Shown here piece after piece: positions 1-9,409 of a DNA stretch of 64,000 nt (positions are counted from its first letter, which is position 1; each line of letters begins with the position of its first letter). Source of the DNA: Bacillota bacterium. Lineage in GTDB: Bacteria > Bacillota > Clostridia > Acetivibrionales > DTU013. Position numbers and translations under genes: made by a program. The DNA is taken from NCBI GenBank assembly GCA_023435745.1, contig JAEZMD010000002.1, forward strand, positions 124,001-188,000, written 5' to 3'. The notes under the pieces are model-generated. The model was not told the origin of the DNA. It saw only the letters and a list, made by a program, of their open reading frames with translations, and searched no databases.

Positions 1-1
1 C

Positions 2-370
2 GGAAATTGCCGTATTAAGCTTTTCATAACGGTGCCCGAACGTCAGTTGTACTTTCCGGGACTATACATCATCAAGGACAGAGAAGAGGCAAAGCGGGAG
101 GTATGTCTGATTACCGGAAGAGGTGATCAGGAGGGGACATTTACCCTTGAAAAGGGAATGAAGTACAGCCATGCCAGGGGCACTTCCCTGGTAGGTGTCA
201 TTGAATGCACAACGAATTCAGACGGAAAATTCTTTACCGCACTTCAGGATCTGAAGGCTGGGAAGGCAGATCTGGACTTTCTCATCAGGACTGAAGGCGG
301 CAGAAGTATCAAAAAGACGGTCGAAATTGAAACAAACCGGAGAAATAACCTGGCAGATATTGAGATTTGA
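2..370 (+). CDS. 3' end of an unrecognised protein, cut by the window edge
   Basis: The reading frame is open from the first bases of the window to the TGA at 368-370, so this is the C-terminal ~122 residues of a longer gene; the GTG at 32 is possible as a start but the frame upstream of it is coding-like and I treat the gene as partial. The visible part is soluble, with alternating short beta-strand-like stretches and a basic tail, and no motif I recognise. It sits 51 bp upstream of a PAAR-like spike-tip gene on the same strand, so a structural or baseplate role in the same injection apparatus is possible, but this rests on position only. Confidence 0.55.
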   Translation, partial: GNCRIKLFITVPERQLYFPGLYIIKDREEAKREVCLITGRGDQEGTFTLEKGMKYSHARGTSLVGVIECTTNSDGKFFTALQDLKAGKADLDFLIRTEGGRSIKKTVEIETNRRNNLADIEI

Positions 371-421
371 ACAAGGAGTATGGGGCTCGTCCCCATTAAA
401 AATTGAGAGGAAGATGAATTT

Positions 422-799
422 ATGGGAATGCTGGTCGCTAATAATGCATTGTGCAAATGCTCCTTTGGAATGATTCCGGTACCGCTTGTGGCATCATGTG
501 CGCCAACAGTAAACGCTGTTAACCAACCGGCAGCTACGATCATGGATTTGCCGAAGCTGCCCTTCGGCATGTGCACCTCCATGGCTAATCCTTCCGTAGC
601 GTCGGCTACTGCGGCAGCTTTGGGAGTATTGACGCCCATGCCGTGCACGCCAATGGTAACCGCGCCGTGGGTACCGGGGTCACCGACTGTAATGGTTTGC
701 AATAAGCCTGCGCTGAACAATTCCAGCAAGGCCATATGCAACTTTGGAGGTATTATTGAAATCATCATGACGCCTGCAGTGACAGTACAGGTGCCGTAA
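422..799 (+). CDS. PAAR-like protein, DUF4280 family (putative spike tip)
   Basis: A 125-residue protein with the features of the DUF4280 family: an N-terminal CKCSFG segment, a central PFGMCTSMANP motif, a TPMPC motif and a Trp-Pro-Gly-Ser-Pro-Thr motif, rich in Cys, Pro, Met and Ala. DUF4280 proteins are PAAR-like and are thought to cap the spike of contractile injection systems, often of the extracellular (eCIS) type. The ATG is preceded by a purine-rich GAGAGGAAG. The next gene starts 23 bp downstream and the run of genes stays on one strand for 15 kb. Family assignment is confident; membership of an eCIS depends on structural genes that would lie left of the window. Confidence 0.85.
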   Translation: MGMLVANNALCKCSFGMIPVPLVASCAPTVNAVNQPAATIMDLPKLPFGMCTSMANPSVASATAAALGVLTPMPCTPMVTAPWVPGSPTVMVCNKPALNNSSKAICNFGGIIEIIMTPAVTVQVP

Positions 800-822
800 A
801 TAAGGCTTTACAGGAGAAAAGG

Positions 823-1878
823 ATGGCAGTGAAAATCAAAGCGCTTTTTGTCCTGCTCCTTCTGGCAGCCATTTCATTGGTAATGTACAACTCAGTGAAT
901 ATTAAGGATCGATCCATCCGGGAGTTGTATGAGGAAGTGACCTTTATGCGTATTACCATTGAGGCAAGGCAATACATAAACCAGATTGAGTATGGTATAA
1001 AAAACGGAAGACAATTGGATAATTTCTACAATATGCATGAGACTCTGAAGGGAGTTCAGGGGTGTTCTTCCTATATGGAGGGTGCATATGTCGTCTCGGC
1101 TGAAGCCAAGCTTTTATATCAAAGCGGCTTAAAGGCGGATGGTCTAAGCCTTATGATTCCGCAGCAGCAAACGGCCTTCGGCGACAGGTTGTATACCACG
1201 GCAGAGGATGTCGGCCATTTTCTGCTCATAACTCCAATAAAGAATGGAAGCGGGCGGACGGAAGGATATCTGATAATGTGCATCGCAAAGAATGCTGTAA
1301 GCAATGCTGTCTCGGATTATAACAGGCAGAACAGGGTTCAGTCCGTTGTTATTGCCCTTGAGGTATTAGGGATTGCTTTATTTTTAATTAAAAGGGTTCG
1401 GACGGGCGGAAAAAGAAAACTGGCCTTCCGGTTAATGCTGGTGCTTTCAATAGCGGTTACATTTTCGGCTGTTCTGGATTCAGGAATGGTTTTTGCACGG
1501 TTCTATCAGGTTGTAGACGACACCACACGTCAGGCTGCCAACAAAATGGCGCAGGCACTTCAAAGCGATGTTGATTCGGTCATTGCAAAGGGTGTCTCTC
1601 CTGAAAGAATCTATGATCTGAACGGATGGCTTGCACAAAACAGCAGTGAGCTTACCATTGTAACCTCACTTACACTGGACAGAAACAACAAGGTTACGGC
1701 GAATGTCTCACAAACATACATCAGCAGTTTCTTTAACAGGCTTCTGATGCGCACGGCTTTACTGATACTCATATGTGCGCTTTGCTCGCTGGCTGCCTGT
1801 GGATTGGCAGCGCTGCCTGGCAAAACCGGAGGGAGATTTAGAAAAACTGCCAATGGGAAAGGAGTTGTTCATGCTTAG
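823..1878 (+). CDS. Membrane protein with two extracytoplasmic sensor modules
   Basis: A 351-residue protein with four predicted membrane segments: one near residues 5-23, two close together near 173-192 and 200-220, and one near 313-332. Between them lie two extracellular modules of about 150 and 90 residues, arranged like Cache/double-sensor proteins. The first contains a Tyr-Gly-Ile-Lys-Asn-Gly-Arg-x-Leu-Asp-Asn-Phe-Tyr-Asn segment that recurs, slightly changed, in the sensor half of the protein at 6886-9354, so the two are paralogous in their sensing part. There is no kinase, cyclase or other output domain, only a short basic tail. The ATG follows AGGAGAAAAGG. Its stop overlaps the start of the GNAT gene (ATGCTTAG), suggesting translational coupling. 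Confidence 0.75.
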   Translation: MAVKIKALFVLLLLAAISLVMYNSVNIKDRSIRELYEEVTFMRITIEARQYINQIEYGIKNGRQLDNFYNMHETLKGVQGCSSYMEGAYVVSAEAKLLYQSGLKADGLSLMIPQQQTAFGDRLYTTAEDVGHFLLITPIKNGSGRTEGYLIMCIAKNAVSNAVSDYNRQNRVQSVVIALEVLGIALFLIKRVRTGGKRKLAFRLMLVLSIAVTFSAVLDSGMVFARFYQVVDDTTRQAANKMAQALQSDVDSVIAKGVSPERIYDLNGWLAQNSSELTIVTSLTLDRNNKVTANVSQTYISSFFNRLLMRTALLILICALCSLAACGLAALPGKTGGRFRKTANGKGVVHA

Positions 1879-2629
1879 TTATACGTCCACATTGTCCGTC
1901 GCTCGGATATTGGCTCAAAGACCGGAATATAATGCGCCTCTTCTTAATGTGATGGAAAGAAGCTGCCAGCAGGATGTCATGATGATCGGGGATTCTGTTC
2001 GTATACGAGACGCACTAAGCGGAACTTACATGTTTTCTGTCGGCTCCTTGTCCGAGCTATACCAATTGATGGATGATATAATGGATGAATTGGACACCTT
2101 TTTAGTTAATAATGCAGATTATAAAAATGAAATATCGATGAAGCTCCCGAAAGCAGTTATTTGTGAATTTAACTGCTATATGCTTCAAAAGAAGGATTGC
2201 ATCCAAAGCACAGAAAGAATAGAAGGTGTTGAGACCACATCACTGGATCTGGGATGGCTGGACTTTATTCTAGAAAAATATAGAGACCGGGAGTTTGGAA
2301 ATGAGCTTTATATTACAGACAGAATATTGAATGGACCCGGACTGGGACTGCTAGTTCAAGGGGAAAAGGCAGCCTTTGTCTTGCAGCATAAGGATGGAGA
2401 ATCAGGACCTTTGGTAGTGGATTCAAGGGCTAGGGGAATGGGGCTGGGAAGCTATCTCCTTAAAAGCTTCAACAGGCTTCTTTTTAAAAGCAACGATACC
2501 CTGTATGGCTTTGTAAAGCCTGAGAACAAGGCCTCGGCCCATATGATGCTGAACAGTGGTTATAAATTAACGCAGAATAACGTCATATGGGTTTACCGAA
2601 TGAAGAATGGCACTTTGTATTTGCCGTAG
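1871..2629 (+). CDS. GNAT-family N-acetyltransferase
   Basis: A 252-residue protein. The C-terminal half carries the acetyl-CoA pyrophosphate-binding motif of GNAT enzymes, seen as RARGMGLGSYLL (Arg-x-x-Gly-x-Gly), followed by an Asn-Lys-Ala-Ser segment and a Gly-Tyr-Lys-Leu strand typical of motif B. The N-terminal half is not recognised and may be a substrate or partner domain. I chose the ATG at 1871 rather than a longer upstream frame because AAAGGAG lies 6 bases before it and because it overlaps the upstream stop by a few bases. Its place between a sensor protein and a binding lipoprotein in a presumed injection-system operon suggests modification of a partner protein, but the substrate is unknown. 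Confidence 0.75.
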   Translation: MLSYTSTLSVARILAQRPEYNAPLLNVMERSCQQDVMMIGDSVRIRDALSGTYMFSVGSLSELYQLMDDIMDELDTFLVNNADYKNEISMKLPKAVICEFNCYMLQKKDCIQSTERIEGVETTSLDLGWLDFILEKYRDREFGNELYITDRILNGPGLGLLVQGEKAAFVLQHKDGESGPLVVDSRARGMGLGSYLLKSFNRLLFKSNDTLYGFVKPENKASAHMMLNSGYKLTQNNVIWVYRMKNGTLYLP

Positions 2630-2659
2630 AATAAATCACATTAGACAGGTGGGGATGGT

Positions 2660-3898
2660 ATGAACAGAATAAAACTTCAATTCATAATGATCATAGCATT
2701 GGCTGTGATAATGATTACCGCTGCGACCGGCTGTGAAAGCCTGATAGAGGCGGAAGCGGACCAGGTGCAGTTGCAGAGTGTGGATGTATCTGCAAGAGCG
2801 GCAAAGCAGGGCAGATTCCCATCTTCTCCGGTCCTAAAGCCGGGAGCCGGAAAGTTCCGGATTGCCTATGTGGATATTGATGAGTATCCCGCAACGGGCA
2901 GCATGCTGTACTATGTACTGGAAAGCTTGAAGCAGGGCGGATGGATCCAGTATGATACACTGCCTGTTGATCAGGAAAATGTGGATGCCAAGGTGCTGGT
3001 GGACTGGCTTTCAAAGCGCGATCTGGGCCCTTATATTGAGTTTGTGGGTTCAGCTAACTATTATCTTGCCTATGAGGGTGAGGAAGCGGTTGGTAACAGT
3101 CTGAAGGAACACGTGAAAAACAGAGACATTGATCTGATTTTTGCCATGGGTACCTGGCCCGGTAAATTTGTAAAAAGTCTTGAGCTTGATATGCCATTAA
3201 TGGTCTATGGAAGCGTGGATCCGATTGGCGCAGGGATCGTACAATCCGCAGAAGATTCCGGCGACGACAATATATGGGCACAGGTTGACCCCTCGGCGTT
3301 TAAGAGGCAGCTTCAGTTTTATTATGATACATTGCCATTTAAAAATATTGGGATGGTGTATAACGATGAGATTGTAGCATCCATCCCTGATTATGAAAAT
3401 ACAGCTATGGCTAATGGATTCGCTATTACAAAGGTAAAAATAGATAAGCTTGAGAGTAAAGAACAGGAGGATCAGGACCGCTATTATTCCAACCTGAAGG
3501 AAATTTACAGAGATCTCATTGAACAGAAGAAAATTGACGCTTATTTAATCAATACCGATGTCATTACGGATGATTCAAGGATGAATGAGCTGTTTGAATT
3601 GTTTACTGTTAAAAAAATCCCGATTTTCGTGCAGGTAGGAGACAACTACATAAAAAATGGCGCTTTTATGCAGATATCTCCAAGGGACTACAAAGGCCTG
3701 GGAGCATTTGTTGCCGACAGCATTGGCGCATTATTTAACGGTGCTAAGCTAAGGGATCTGCCGCAGGAGTATATCAGCTCTCCCTATCTGAGCCTGAACC
3801 TGGAAGCTGCTGAGAGGATCGGCTTCACACCAAGCTTTGAAATGCTGCTGTCCAGCGAATATATATATACCGGAGAGAGTAAACAGGAGGGATCATGA
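2660..3898 (+). CDS. ABC-type substrate-binding lipoprotein (TrpX-like family)
   Basis: A 412-residue exported lipoprotein: hydrophobic signal at residues 9-23 ending in a lipobox-like Ala-Thr-Gly-Cys. After a linker the sequence FRIAYVDIDE starts a periplasmic-binding-protein type 1 fold of the ABC_sub_bind (TrpX-like) family, with typical segments such as Asp-Leu-Ile-Phe-Ala-Met-Gly-Thr and Lys-Asn-Ile-Gly-Met-Val-Tyr-Asn. No permease or ATPase accompanies it, so here it may act as the ligand-binding arm of a sensor rather than in transport. The ATG follows a GGTGGGGATGGT stretch. Its stop overlaps the start of the next gene (ATGA). The ligand is not predictable from sequence alone. Confidence 0.8.
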   Translation: MNRIKLQFIMIIALAVIMITAATGCESLIEAEADQVQLQSVDVSARAAKQGRFPSSPVLKPGAGKFRIAYVDIDEYPATGSMLYYVLESLKQGGWIQYDTLPVDQENVDAKVLVDWLSKRDLGPYIEFVGSANYYLAYEGEEAVGNSLKEHVKNRDIDLIFAMGTWPGKFVKSLELDMPLMVYGSVDPIGAGIVQSAEDSGDDNIWAQVDPSAFKRQLQFYYDTLPFKNIGMVYNDEIVASIPDYENTAMANGFAITKVKIDKLESKEQEDQDRYYSNLKEIYRDLIEQKKIDAYLINTDVITDDSRMNELFELFTVKKIPIFVQVGDNYIKNGAFMQISPRDYKGLGAFVADSIGALFNGAKLRDLPQEYISSPYLSLNLEAAERIGFTPSFEMLLSSEYIYTGESKQEGS

Positions 3899-6825
3899 TG
3901 AATACATATTATAAAAAATCACGTTCAAAAACTCCAGATGCCGAAAGAAATGACGCACAGCCCATTCAAGGGAATATAAACCGGGAGGATATCGGTAACC
4001 AGGCAACGCTGAAAATGATGGAGGCAGCAAAAAGGTTTGATGCGAATCATGGTACTGAGCTGAACATGCCTGAAGAATTGAAGGCGCGTATGGAAAATCA
4101 CTTTGGCATGAGTCTTTCCGGCATTAAGCTGCGCGAGTCTTCCCAGGTGAGAGACATGGGAACTACTGCTGTGGCCAGGGGCGATACGGTCAGCTTTGCA
4201 CCGGGAGTCTACAACCCTGATACCCGCATTGGCCGTGAACTCATCGGACATGAGATAGCCCACATAGTACAGCAGTCTTCGGGAAAAGCAGAGGCTAATT
4301 TACCGGGCGCCGATATATCATTGGATCAAGGTCTGGAGCATGCTGCCGATCATGAAGGCTCGATGGCGGTAATGGACACCGGCAGTGTTATGGAGACGGC
4401 GCAGCCGATTATGCCGCTGGTCGCTCTGGCACCTGAAGGTGCGCCGATGCAGGGAAAGAACTGGCTCAGGAGTCTGTGGGGGTATATTACAGGTAAAGAC
4501 AAGAAGGAGGAAATCAGGACCCGCGATAGAGCGGTAACAATGATATCCGGAAGGCCTCCGATTCTTGAGACGGCTGAGGATAAAGCACCGTCAAGTCCTG
4601 AAACTGAGATGAAAGAGCCGACACCACTGCCGCAGCTGCTTTCTGATACTGAGACTGAAGCGCCGCCGCCGATTCCGGAGGCTGAGCCTGATATTGCGCC
4701 GCCGCCGCCACCTCCTGAGTCAGAGCTGGATATACCACCGCCACCGCCTCCTGAGTCAGAGCTGGATATACCACCACCACCGCTTCCTGAATCGGAGCTG
4801 GATATACCGCCACCACCAATCCCAGAGGCAGAGGCAGAATCGACGACGACAACCACCACCGCTGCCCCGGAACAAGCTGCCGAGACAACTGATGCGTCAG
4901 GCAGTGCATCTTCAAGGAGCGTGAGCAGCGTGGGTCTCCCGACAGGCGGAAAGGTTTGGAAAGACGCCGGACAGTATATTAAATCCAGGGATAGGGAATT
5001 TGCAAATATTATAGACTTGTTAAATTCTTTCCACCATACTATTGATACGGTGAGACTTCCAGCCGTCCCAGCGCAGGATGCTGATAAAACAAGTTTTCTT
5101 CAGCGAATCGGGGAAGCAAATACCATTGTCATGAATACTTACAACGAGGCCCTTGACGCCTTGCTGAAATATTCAACAGCACATAGTAACGACAAGGACA
5201 GAAACAAGAGCACCCTTGCAACGTATGCCGTTCAGTATTACATGATAGGTGATGCTGAAAAAATCCGGACTCAGAGTATTTATGATGCAATGCAAAGAGC
5301 GGTATCTTCAGAATCTCCCACAGGAGGTCAGGCTGACTTCAATGAGCTTGCAGGTAAAACATACCGTGAGGCCATTAGTAGTATGGGCGTATTTGTCAGC
5401 AGGGCAAAGCCAATTAAGCAGATGTCAGGCGGCATTAATACAGTTGACTTTGTGTCAACCGGAGAGAACCGCGTCGGAGTTTTGAAAAGGGGTCAGAGAG
5501 AGTTATTCTTATCAGAGACAGAGAGCGGACTAATTCAATCTATGTTATTCGGTCCGCTCAAAAATGAATTAGGCAAAATCAAAGCCAGGAGTTTTGAGAG
5601 CTTAGTCGAAGAATATGGATTTGAAGGCGCCCGAGTATTAGTTAAGTATAGGGACATGTCTCGTGAGCAAATAATGAAGGCAGCACAATCTATGTCTACA
5701 TCAGAAGATGTTTATAGAGGTAGATTGGGGAAGGAGACAAATTATTCTGATCAGGGAAATTACGCCTCGGCTCATGAAGTCATAGATGCGAACACTTCCC
5801 AGAGGGATGTGGCAGTATCCAGAATCAATAAGCTTTTAGGGTTTGATATTATTACTGAAACCGAATTTGCACAAACAGAGGACAGGACAAAATCTTCCGT
5901 CGGAAAAAAAGCAGTAGGGGAGCAAGCAGGAAATTTTGTCTATTATGTAGGTGCCGGAAACGCAGGTGCTGCTGGAGTACTTGCGACGTTACAGGCCATT
6001 AGCGAGTATTGTAAAGCCAGGGCAAGTATCTCTGAAAATAGTGCTTTAGGGGAAGAAGAAAAGGAAAGGGCGCTCGCGTCAACAAGTATAAATACATCAT
6101 CAGCACAAGCAATTGACCTGGGTAGAGCCGGGAATGCTCTGCAAATGATAAAGCTGTCTGTTATTGACATGATAGTAGGTCATGTTGACAGACATGTGGG
6201 TAATTATATGGTTCAGCCCGGAGAGGATGGAATCATGACGATGAGAGGAATAGACAATGATACGGCTTTTGGATTGTTTGACGATATTTCCGGAGATAGC
6301 GAGGAAAGAAAAAAAGTAGACAAATCCAGGCTTACGCCGTTTCTTAGCGACACGCTTCCCTTTGTGCCTAGATCTATTTATGAGAGTGTGAATAGAGTTG
6401 ATTCATCAATGATCAGAGGCGCGCTTGCAGGACTTTTATCGGATGAAGAAATCCTGTTTACCGAAAGCCGTTTTGATAAGGTTAAGGCACATATGGAACA
6501 GCTTGCCTCACAGAACAAGATTAAAGAGCCAAATGAGCAGGATGTCGCTGAACTTGCACGCCCTAAGGATTCAAGGTATGCACGAACTAATTATATGAGT
6601 GAGCTGTTATATGGTCAGGGGGAAATCGAAAGAAGCCTATCGAAAGACATCGACGGTGTATTTAAGAATTCCGGGTTTGCAAATGTTGAAGAAATGAAGC
6701 AAGCCGTACAAAGCCTGCAAGTAAATGGCATCGACCCAATAGAGCTTGTCAGAACCAAGAAGGCTTTTACTAAGGACATTGTCAGAGATGCATTGTCAGC
6801 CAGGCAAAGAAGCGCAACGATCTGA
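3895..6825 (+). CDS. DUF4157 protein with C-terminal atypical-kinase-like domain (candidate eCIS effector)
   Basis: A 976-residue protein without a signal peptide. Residues ~55-135 form a DUF4157 domain with a zinc-binding HEIAH motif at 119-123; this domain marks many proteins encoded with extracellular contractile injection systems. Residues ~256-325 are a proline-rich repeat linker plus a Thr/Ala stretch. The C-terminal half looks like an atypical kinase: a Gly-rich SGGINTVDFV strand at 511-520 followed by Val-Leu-Lys (Lys531), then HVDRHVGNYMV (Asp765, Asn770) and GIDNDTAFG (Asp787/Asp789), resembling the catalytic and metal-binding loops of PI3/4-kinase, HipA or FAM20-like folds. Inference: a toxin or effector whose N-terminal part directs packaging or is a protease, and whose C-terminal part phosphorylates or otherwise modifies a target. 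The first ATG overlaps the previous stop and lies after AGGAGGG. Confidence 0.8.
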   Translation: MMNTYYKKSRSKTPDAERNDAQPIQGNINREDIGNQATLKMMEAAKRFDANHGTELNMPEELKARMENHFGMSLSGIKLRESSQVRDMGTTAVARGDTVSFAPGVYNPDTRIGRELIGHEIAHIVQQSSGKAEANLPGADISLDQGLEHAADHEGSMAVMDTGSVMETAQPIMPLVALAPEGAPMQGKNWLRSLWGYITGKDKKEEIRTRDRAVTMISGRPPILETAEDKAPSSPETEMKEPTPLPQLLSDTETEAPPPIPEAEPDIAPPPPPPESELDIPPPPPPESELDIPPPPLPESELDIPPPPIPEAEAESTTTTTTAAPEQAAETTDASGSASSRSVSSVGLPTGGKVWKDAGQYIKSRDREFANIIDLLNSFHHTIDTVRLPAVPAQDADKTSFLQRIGEANTIVMNTYNEALDALLKYSTAHSNDKDRNKSTLATYAVQYYMIGDAEKIRTQSIYDAMQRAVSSESPTGGQADFNELAGKTYREAISSMGVFVSRAKPIKQMSGGINTVDFVSTGENRVGVLKRGQRELFLSETESGLIQSMLFGPLKNELGKIKARSFESLVEEYGFEGARVLVKYRDMSREQIMKAAQSMSTSEDVYRGRLGKETNYSDQGNYASAHEVIDANTSQRDVAVSRINKLLGFDIITETEFAQTEDRTKSSVGKKAVGEQAGNFVYYVGAGNAGAAGVLATLQAISEYCKARASISENSALGEEEKERALASTSINTSSAQAIDLGRAGNALQMIKLSVIDMIVGHVDRHVGNYMVQPGEDGIMTMRGIDNDTAFGLFDDISGDSEERKKVDKSRLTPFLSDTLPFVPRSIYESVNRVDSSMIRGALAGLLSDEEILFTESRFDKVKAHMEQLASQNKIKEPNEQDVAELARPKDSRYARTNYMSELLYGQGEIERSLSKDIDGVFKNSGFANVEEMKQAVQSLQVNGIDPIELVRTKKAFTKDIVRDALSARQRSATI
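4660..4833 (+). repeat. Proline-rich 36-39 bp tandem repeats inside the DUF4157 gene
   Basis: Five in-frame units encode a poly-Pro run followed by an acidic Glu-Ser-Glu-Leu-Asp-Ile block; the middle three are nearly identical. They form the linker between the DUF4157 and kinase-like parts. The array is likely to vary in copy number between strains. Confidence 0.9.
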
Positions 6826-6885
6826 GCGCAGCAGCGCATCAATTAGAGCGAAGCAGCAGGGCAAAATGAATGAGGGGATGGTTCC

Positions 6886-9354
6886 ATGATAAAATCAGGT
6901 GCAAAACGAAAATGGCTCATATTAGTTTTTACGATTCTGATTCTGGCTGCTTCTCTTTTCGTGTGGTGGATGAGCTCATCAAACTTTAAGGGAAGCTATA
7001 AGGAGATAAAGCAGCAATATTACAGCGTGGTAGCAGATCAGGTGGTAAATGAGCTGGAGGCTTCCATTAAGTATGGTAAAAGCCTGGATTCGTTCTACAA
7101 CATCAGCGGAATTTTTGAGAAGCTGACCACTCTGCTGCCATCCCATATAAAGGCGGCTATTACTCGAAGCAGCGGTGAAATCCTTTATACATCCTTTGAC
7201 AACGAAACGGATAAGAATGGTTACATTCGCGTTCTCCAGAATTCAAATATCTCCGCGAAGCTCAAGAGCATCACAGAAAATCAGACATATGCGGTAATTG
7301 AGCAGGATAACTATGATATAATGATCCTGCCAATATATGACAAAGGTGGCGACACAATCGGCAGCTTTACGTTGATGTATCCTGCAGCTGCAATTAATTC
7401 CGAACTGGAGCCGCAGCGCATGGAAAACCTGAAGATTTCTCTTCTTGTCTTAATCATTCCGGTATTGCTGTTATTCCTTTTTTTCTGTTTTATTCCGATG
7501 CCGGAGGAAGAGGAGAAGGGTGCGAAGGAGAATGCACAAGAAGCCTCTGATGAGAATGCTCAGGAAGATTCCAAAAAGGATGGCGGCAGGAATAAACGCC
7601 GTAACCTCATGCTGAATGTAGTCCCTGCGCTGATTGTCATGGTGAGCATTGGCGTACAGAGCACTATTATGTATGATCAGTATAAGGTTAAGTATAAAAG
7701 TGCAATATCAGATGGCGCAAGCGGCATTCTGAACTACCTTGAGGTTTCTGTCAATACCATGCATCAGAAGGGGATACCCTATGAAAAAATGTCCGGGCTG
7801 ACAGAGTATCTTACCGAAAAAGCCAAGGATACCCCTATCATTTGGAATATACGTATTTACAAGTCTATTGCGGATACGGGAGAAACTCTGAAACGGGAGA
7901 ATTCCTGGGTAATTTCTGTTCCTTTGACTCATGAAGCCGATGGAGACAACACTCAGGTGGAAATCCAGATATCACAGGAGTATATGAATCAGAAAATGAT
8001 GAATATGCTGCTTGTGTTCCTTGTCACTATGATTGTTGCTGCGGTTATCATATTTGAAGTAATGCGGCTTCCTGATATTCTGATGTTCCGAAGGAGCAGC
8101 AGCTTTAACACAGGATCCTTCATGCAATATGAGAAAATTACGAGTGGCATACGAATTATTAGCTTTATCATTTTTATGGGTGTATACTCAAGCATGCCTT
8201 TTTCCGCCATTCTGATGAGACAATGGAATGTAAAAATTTTCGGGCTGTCCACCGATGTGTCAGCTTCTTTGCCCATGACGCTTGAACTGCTCTCTGTTAT
8301 GTTGTTCTCGATACTTTTTGCCAGGTTGTTTAAAAAGTCAGGCCAAAAGGTTCTGGTACTGTCTTCAGGAATTTGCATGATTGCGGGAAATGCTCTTTGT
8401 GCATTGGTAGCAGGACCAGGCGATATTATTCTTTTCAGAATTCTGTGCGGCGCCGGTTTTGCCGGGTTAAAGCATGGGCTCAACACAATTATCTCTTCAG
8501 GCTCCGAGGGAGAAGAGCGAACGAGCTTGAACATTGCCGGAATGAATGCGGGGTTACTTGGCGGTATTATGTGCGGAGGTTCTCTTGGCGCTGTTATTGC
8601 CAATTCCATGGGAATTTCCCTTACATATCTGTTCACAGCGGGATTACTGCTGGTGTCTATTGCTTTAGTACTATATATCATTCCATGGAAGCTGCTGAAG
8701 CAAAAAATAAAGGACGTCGCTTCCAGGGAGAAAACTGCGTCTAAAGGAATGATGCAGGTGCTTTTCAAGGGAAATGTCCTAAAGTATCTGCTTATGGTTA
8801 CCCTTCCGCTGAATGTTGGATTGATGTTCATTGTGGCTTTTATCCCCGGCTATGTACAGAAGCTTGAGCTTCCGGTTATTCTTATCAGTTACGGATATCT
8901 GGTGAACGGATTGGTAGGAATCTATCTGGGGCCTGCCCTCTCCAGACTGCTTACGAAAAAAATGGGCAGAACAATGAGTGTATCATTGATGCTGGTAATG
9001 GGAGCAATTGCCATATTGATACTTGGAATACAGCCATCCATTGCCGTTATTCTGCTTTCAACAGCTTTGATGGGACTTTTTGACGGCTTTGGCTCTCCAG
9101 TGTCCATTGATTACTTTATAGAAATGCCGGAAATCAAGAAAAAAGTAGACATCTCCAGCTCTCTTGCTTTTCTGGGGGTTGTTGGAAATGCAACTCAAAT
9201 GATCAGTCCGATGTTCTATGGCTGGCTGATGTTAATGTCAACCTCGGCCGATTTCAATATTCTTTTGATGCTGGGCGCTGGGTATCTTATGTTTGCATTG
9301 GTATTCCTGATTACAGGAAAGAAACAGCTTGTCAACACAAAGGCTTCAGGATAA
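6886..9354 (+). CDS. Double-sensor / MFS transporter fusion protein
   Basis: An 822-residue membrane protein. The first ~400 residues repeat the plan of the protein at 823-1878: membrane segment (~10-28), extracellular module with [12 protein letters not shown], two membrane segments (~183-203 and ~244-262) separated by a charged Glu/Lys loop, a second module and a fourth membrane segment (~370-392). From about residue 420 on there is a 12-helix major-facilitator-type permease, including an [10 protein letters not shown] segment and repeated Gly-rich helices. Inference: a permease gated or reported on by the sensor half, or a transporter-like receptor. Start ATG follows GAGGGGATGG. The neighbouring giant kinase begins 55 bp downstream, and the two may work as a receptor pair. 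Confidence 0.8.
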   Translation: MIKSGAKRKWLILVFTILILAASLFVWWMSSSNFKGSYKEIKQQYYSVVADQVVNELEASIKYGKSLDSFYNISGIFEKLTTLLPSHIKAAITRSSGEILYTSFDNETDKNGYIRVLQNSNISAKLKSITENQTYAVIEQDNYDIMILPIYDKGGDTIGSFTLMYPAAAINSELEPQRMENLKISLLVLIIPVLLLFLFFCFIPMPEEEEKGAKENAQEASDENAQEDSKKDGGRNKRRNLMLNVVPALIVMVSIGVQSTIMYDQYKVKYKSAISDGASGILNYLEVSVNTMHQKGIPYEKMSGLTEYLTEKAKDTPIIWNIRIYKSIADTGETLKRENSWVISVPLTHEADGDNTQVEIQISQEYMNQKMMNMLLVFLVTMIVAAVIIFEVMRLPDILMFRRSSSFNTGSFMQYEKITSGIRIISFIIFMGVYSSMPFSAILMRQWNVKIFGLSTDVSASLPMTLELLSVMLFSILFARLFKKSGQKVLVLSSGICMIAGNALCALVAGPGDIILFRILCGAGFAGLKHGLNTIISSGSEGEERTSLNIAGMNAGLLGGIMCGGSLGAVIANSMGISLTYLFTAGLLLVSIALVLYIIPWKLLKQKIKDVASREKTASKGMMQVLFKGNVLKYLLMVTLPLNVGLMFIVAFIPGYVQKLELPVILISYGYLVNGLVGIYLGPALSRLLTKKMGRTMSVSLMLVMGAIAILILGIQPSIAVILLSTALMGLFDGFGSPVSIDYFIEMPEIKKKVDISSSLAFLGVVGNATQMISPMFYGWLMLMSTSADFNILLMLGAGYLMFALVFLITGKKQLVNTKASG

Positions 9355-9409
9355 CTATGCTCTTCAGGTATTTCTAAATGCCCGGGAAATAATAGGGGGA
9401 GGCGAGGAC

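Noticed and set aside
4350..4859. Long minus-strand frame rich in Gly, Ser and Val
   Set aside because: It is the reverse reading of the proline-rich repeat in the DUF4157 gene; no ribosome site and low complexity.
7989..8831. 280-residue minus-strand frame
   Set aside because: Lies fully inside the MFS part of the sensor-permease fusion, which has clear transmembrane and family features; a shadow.
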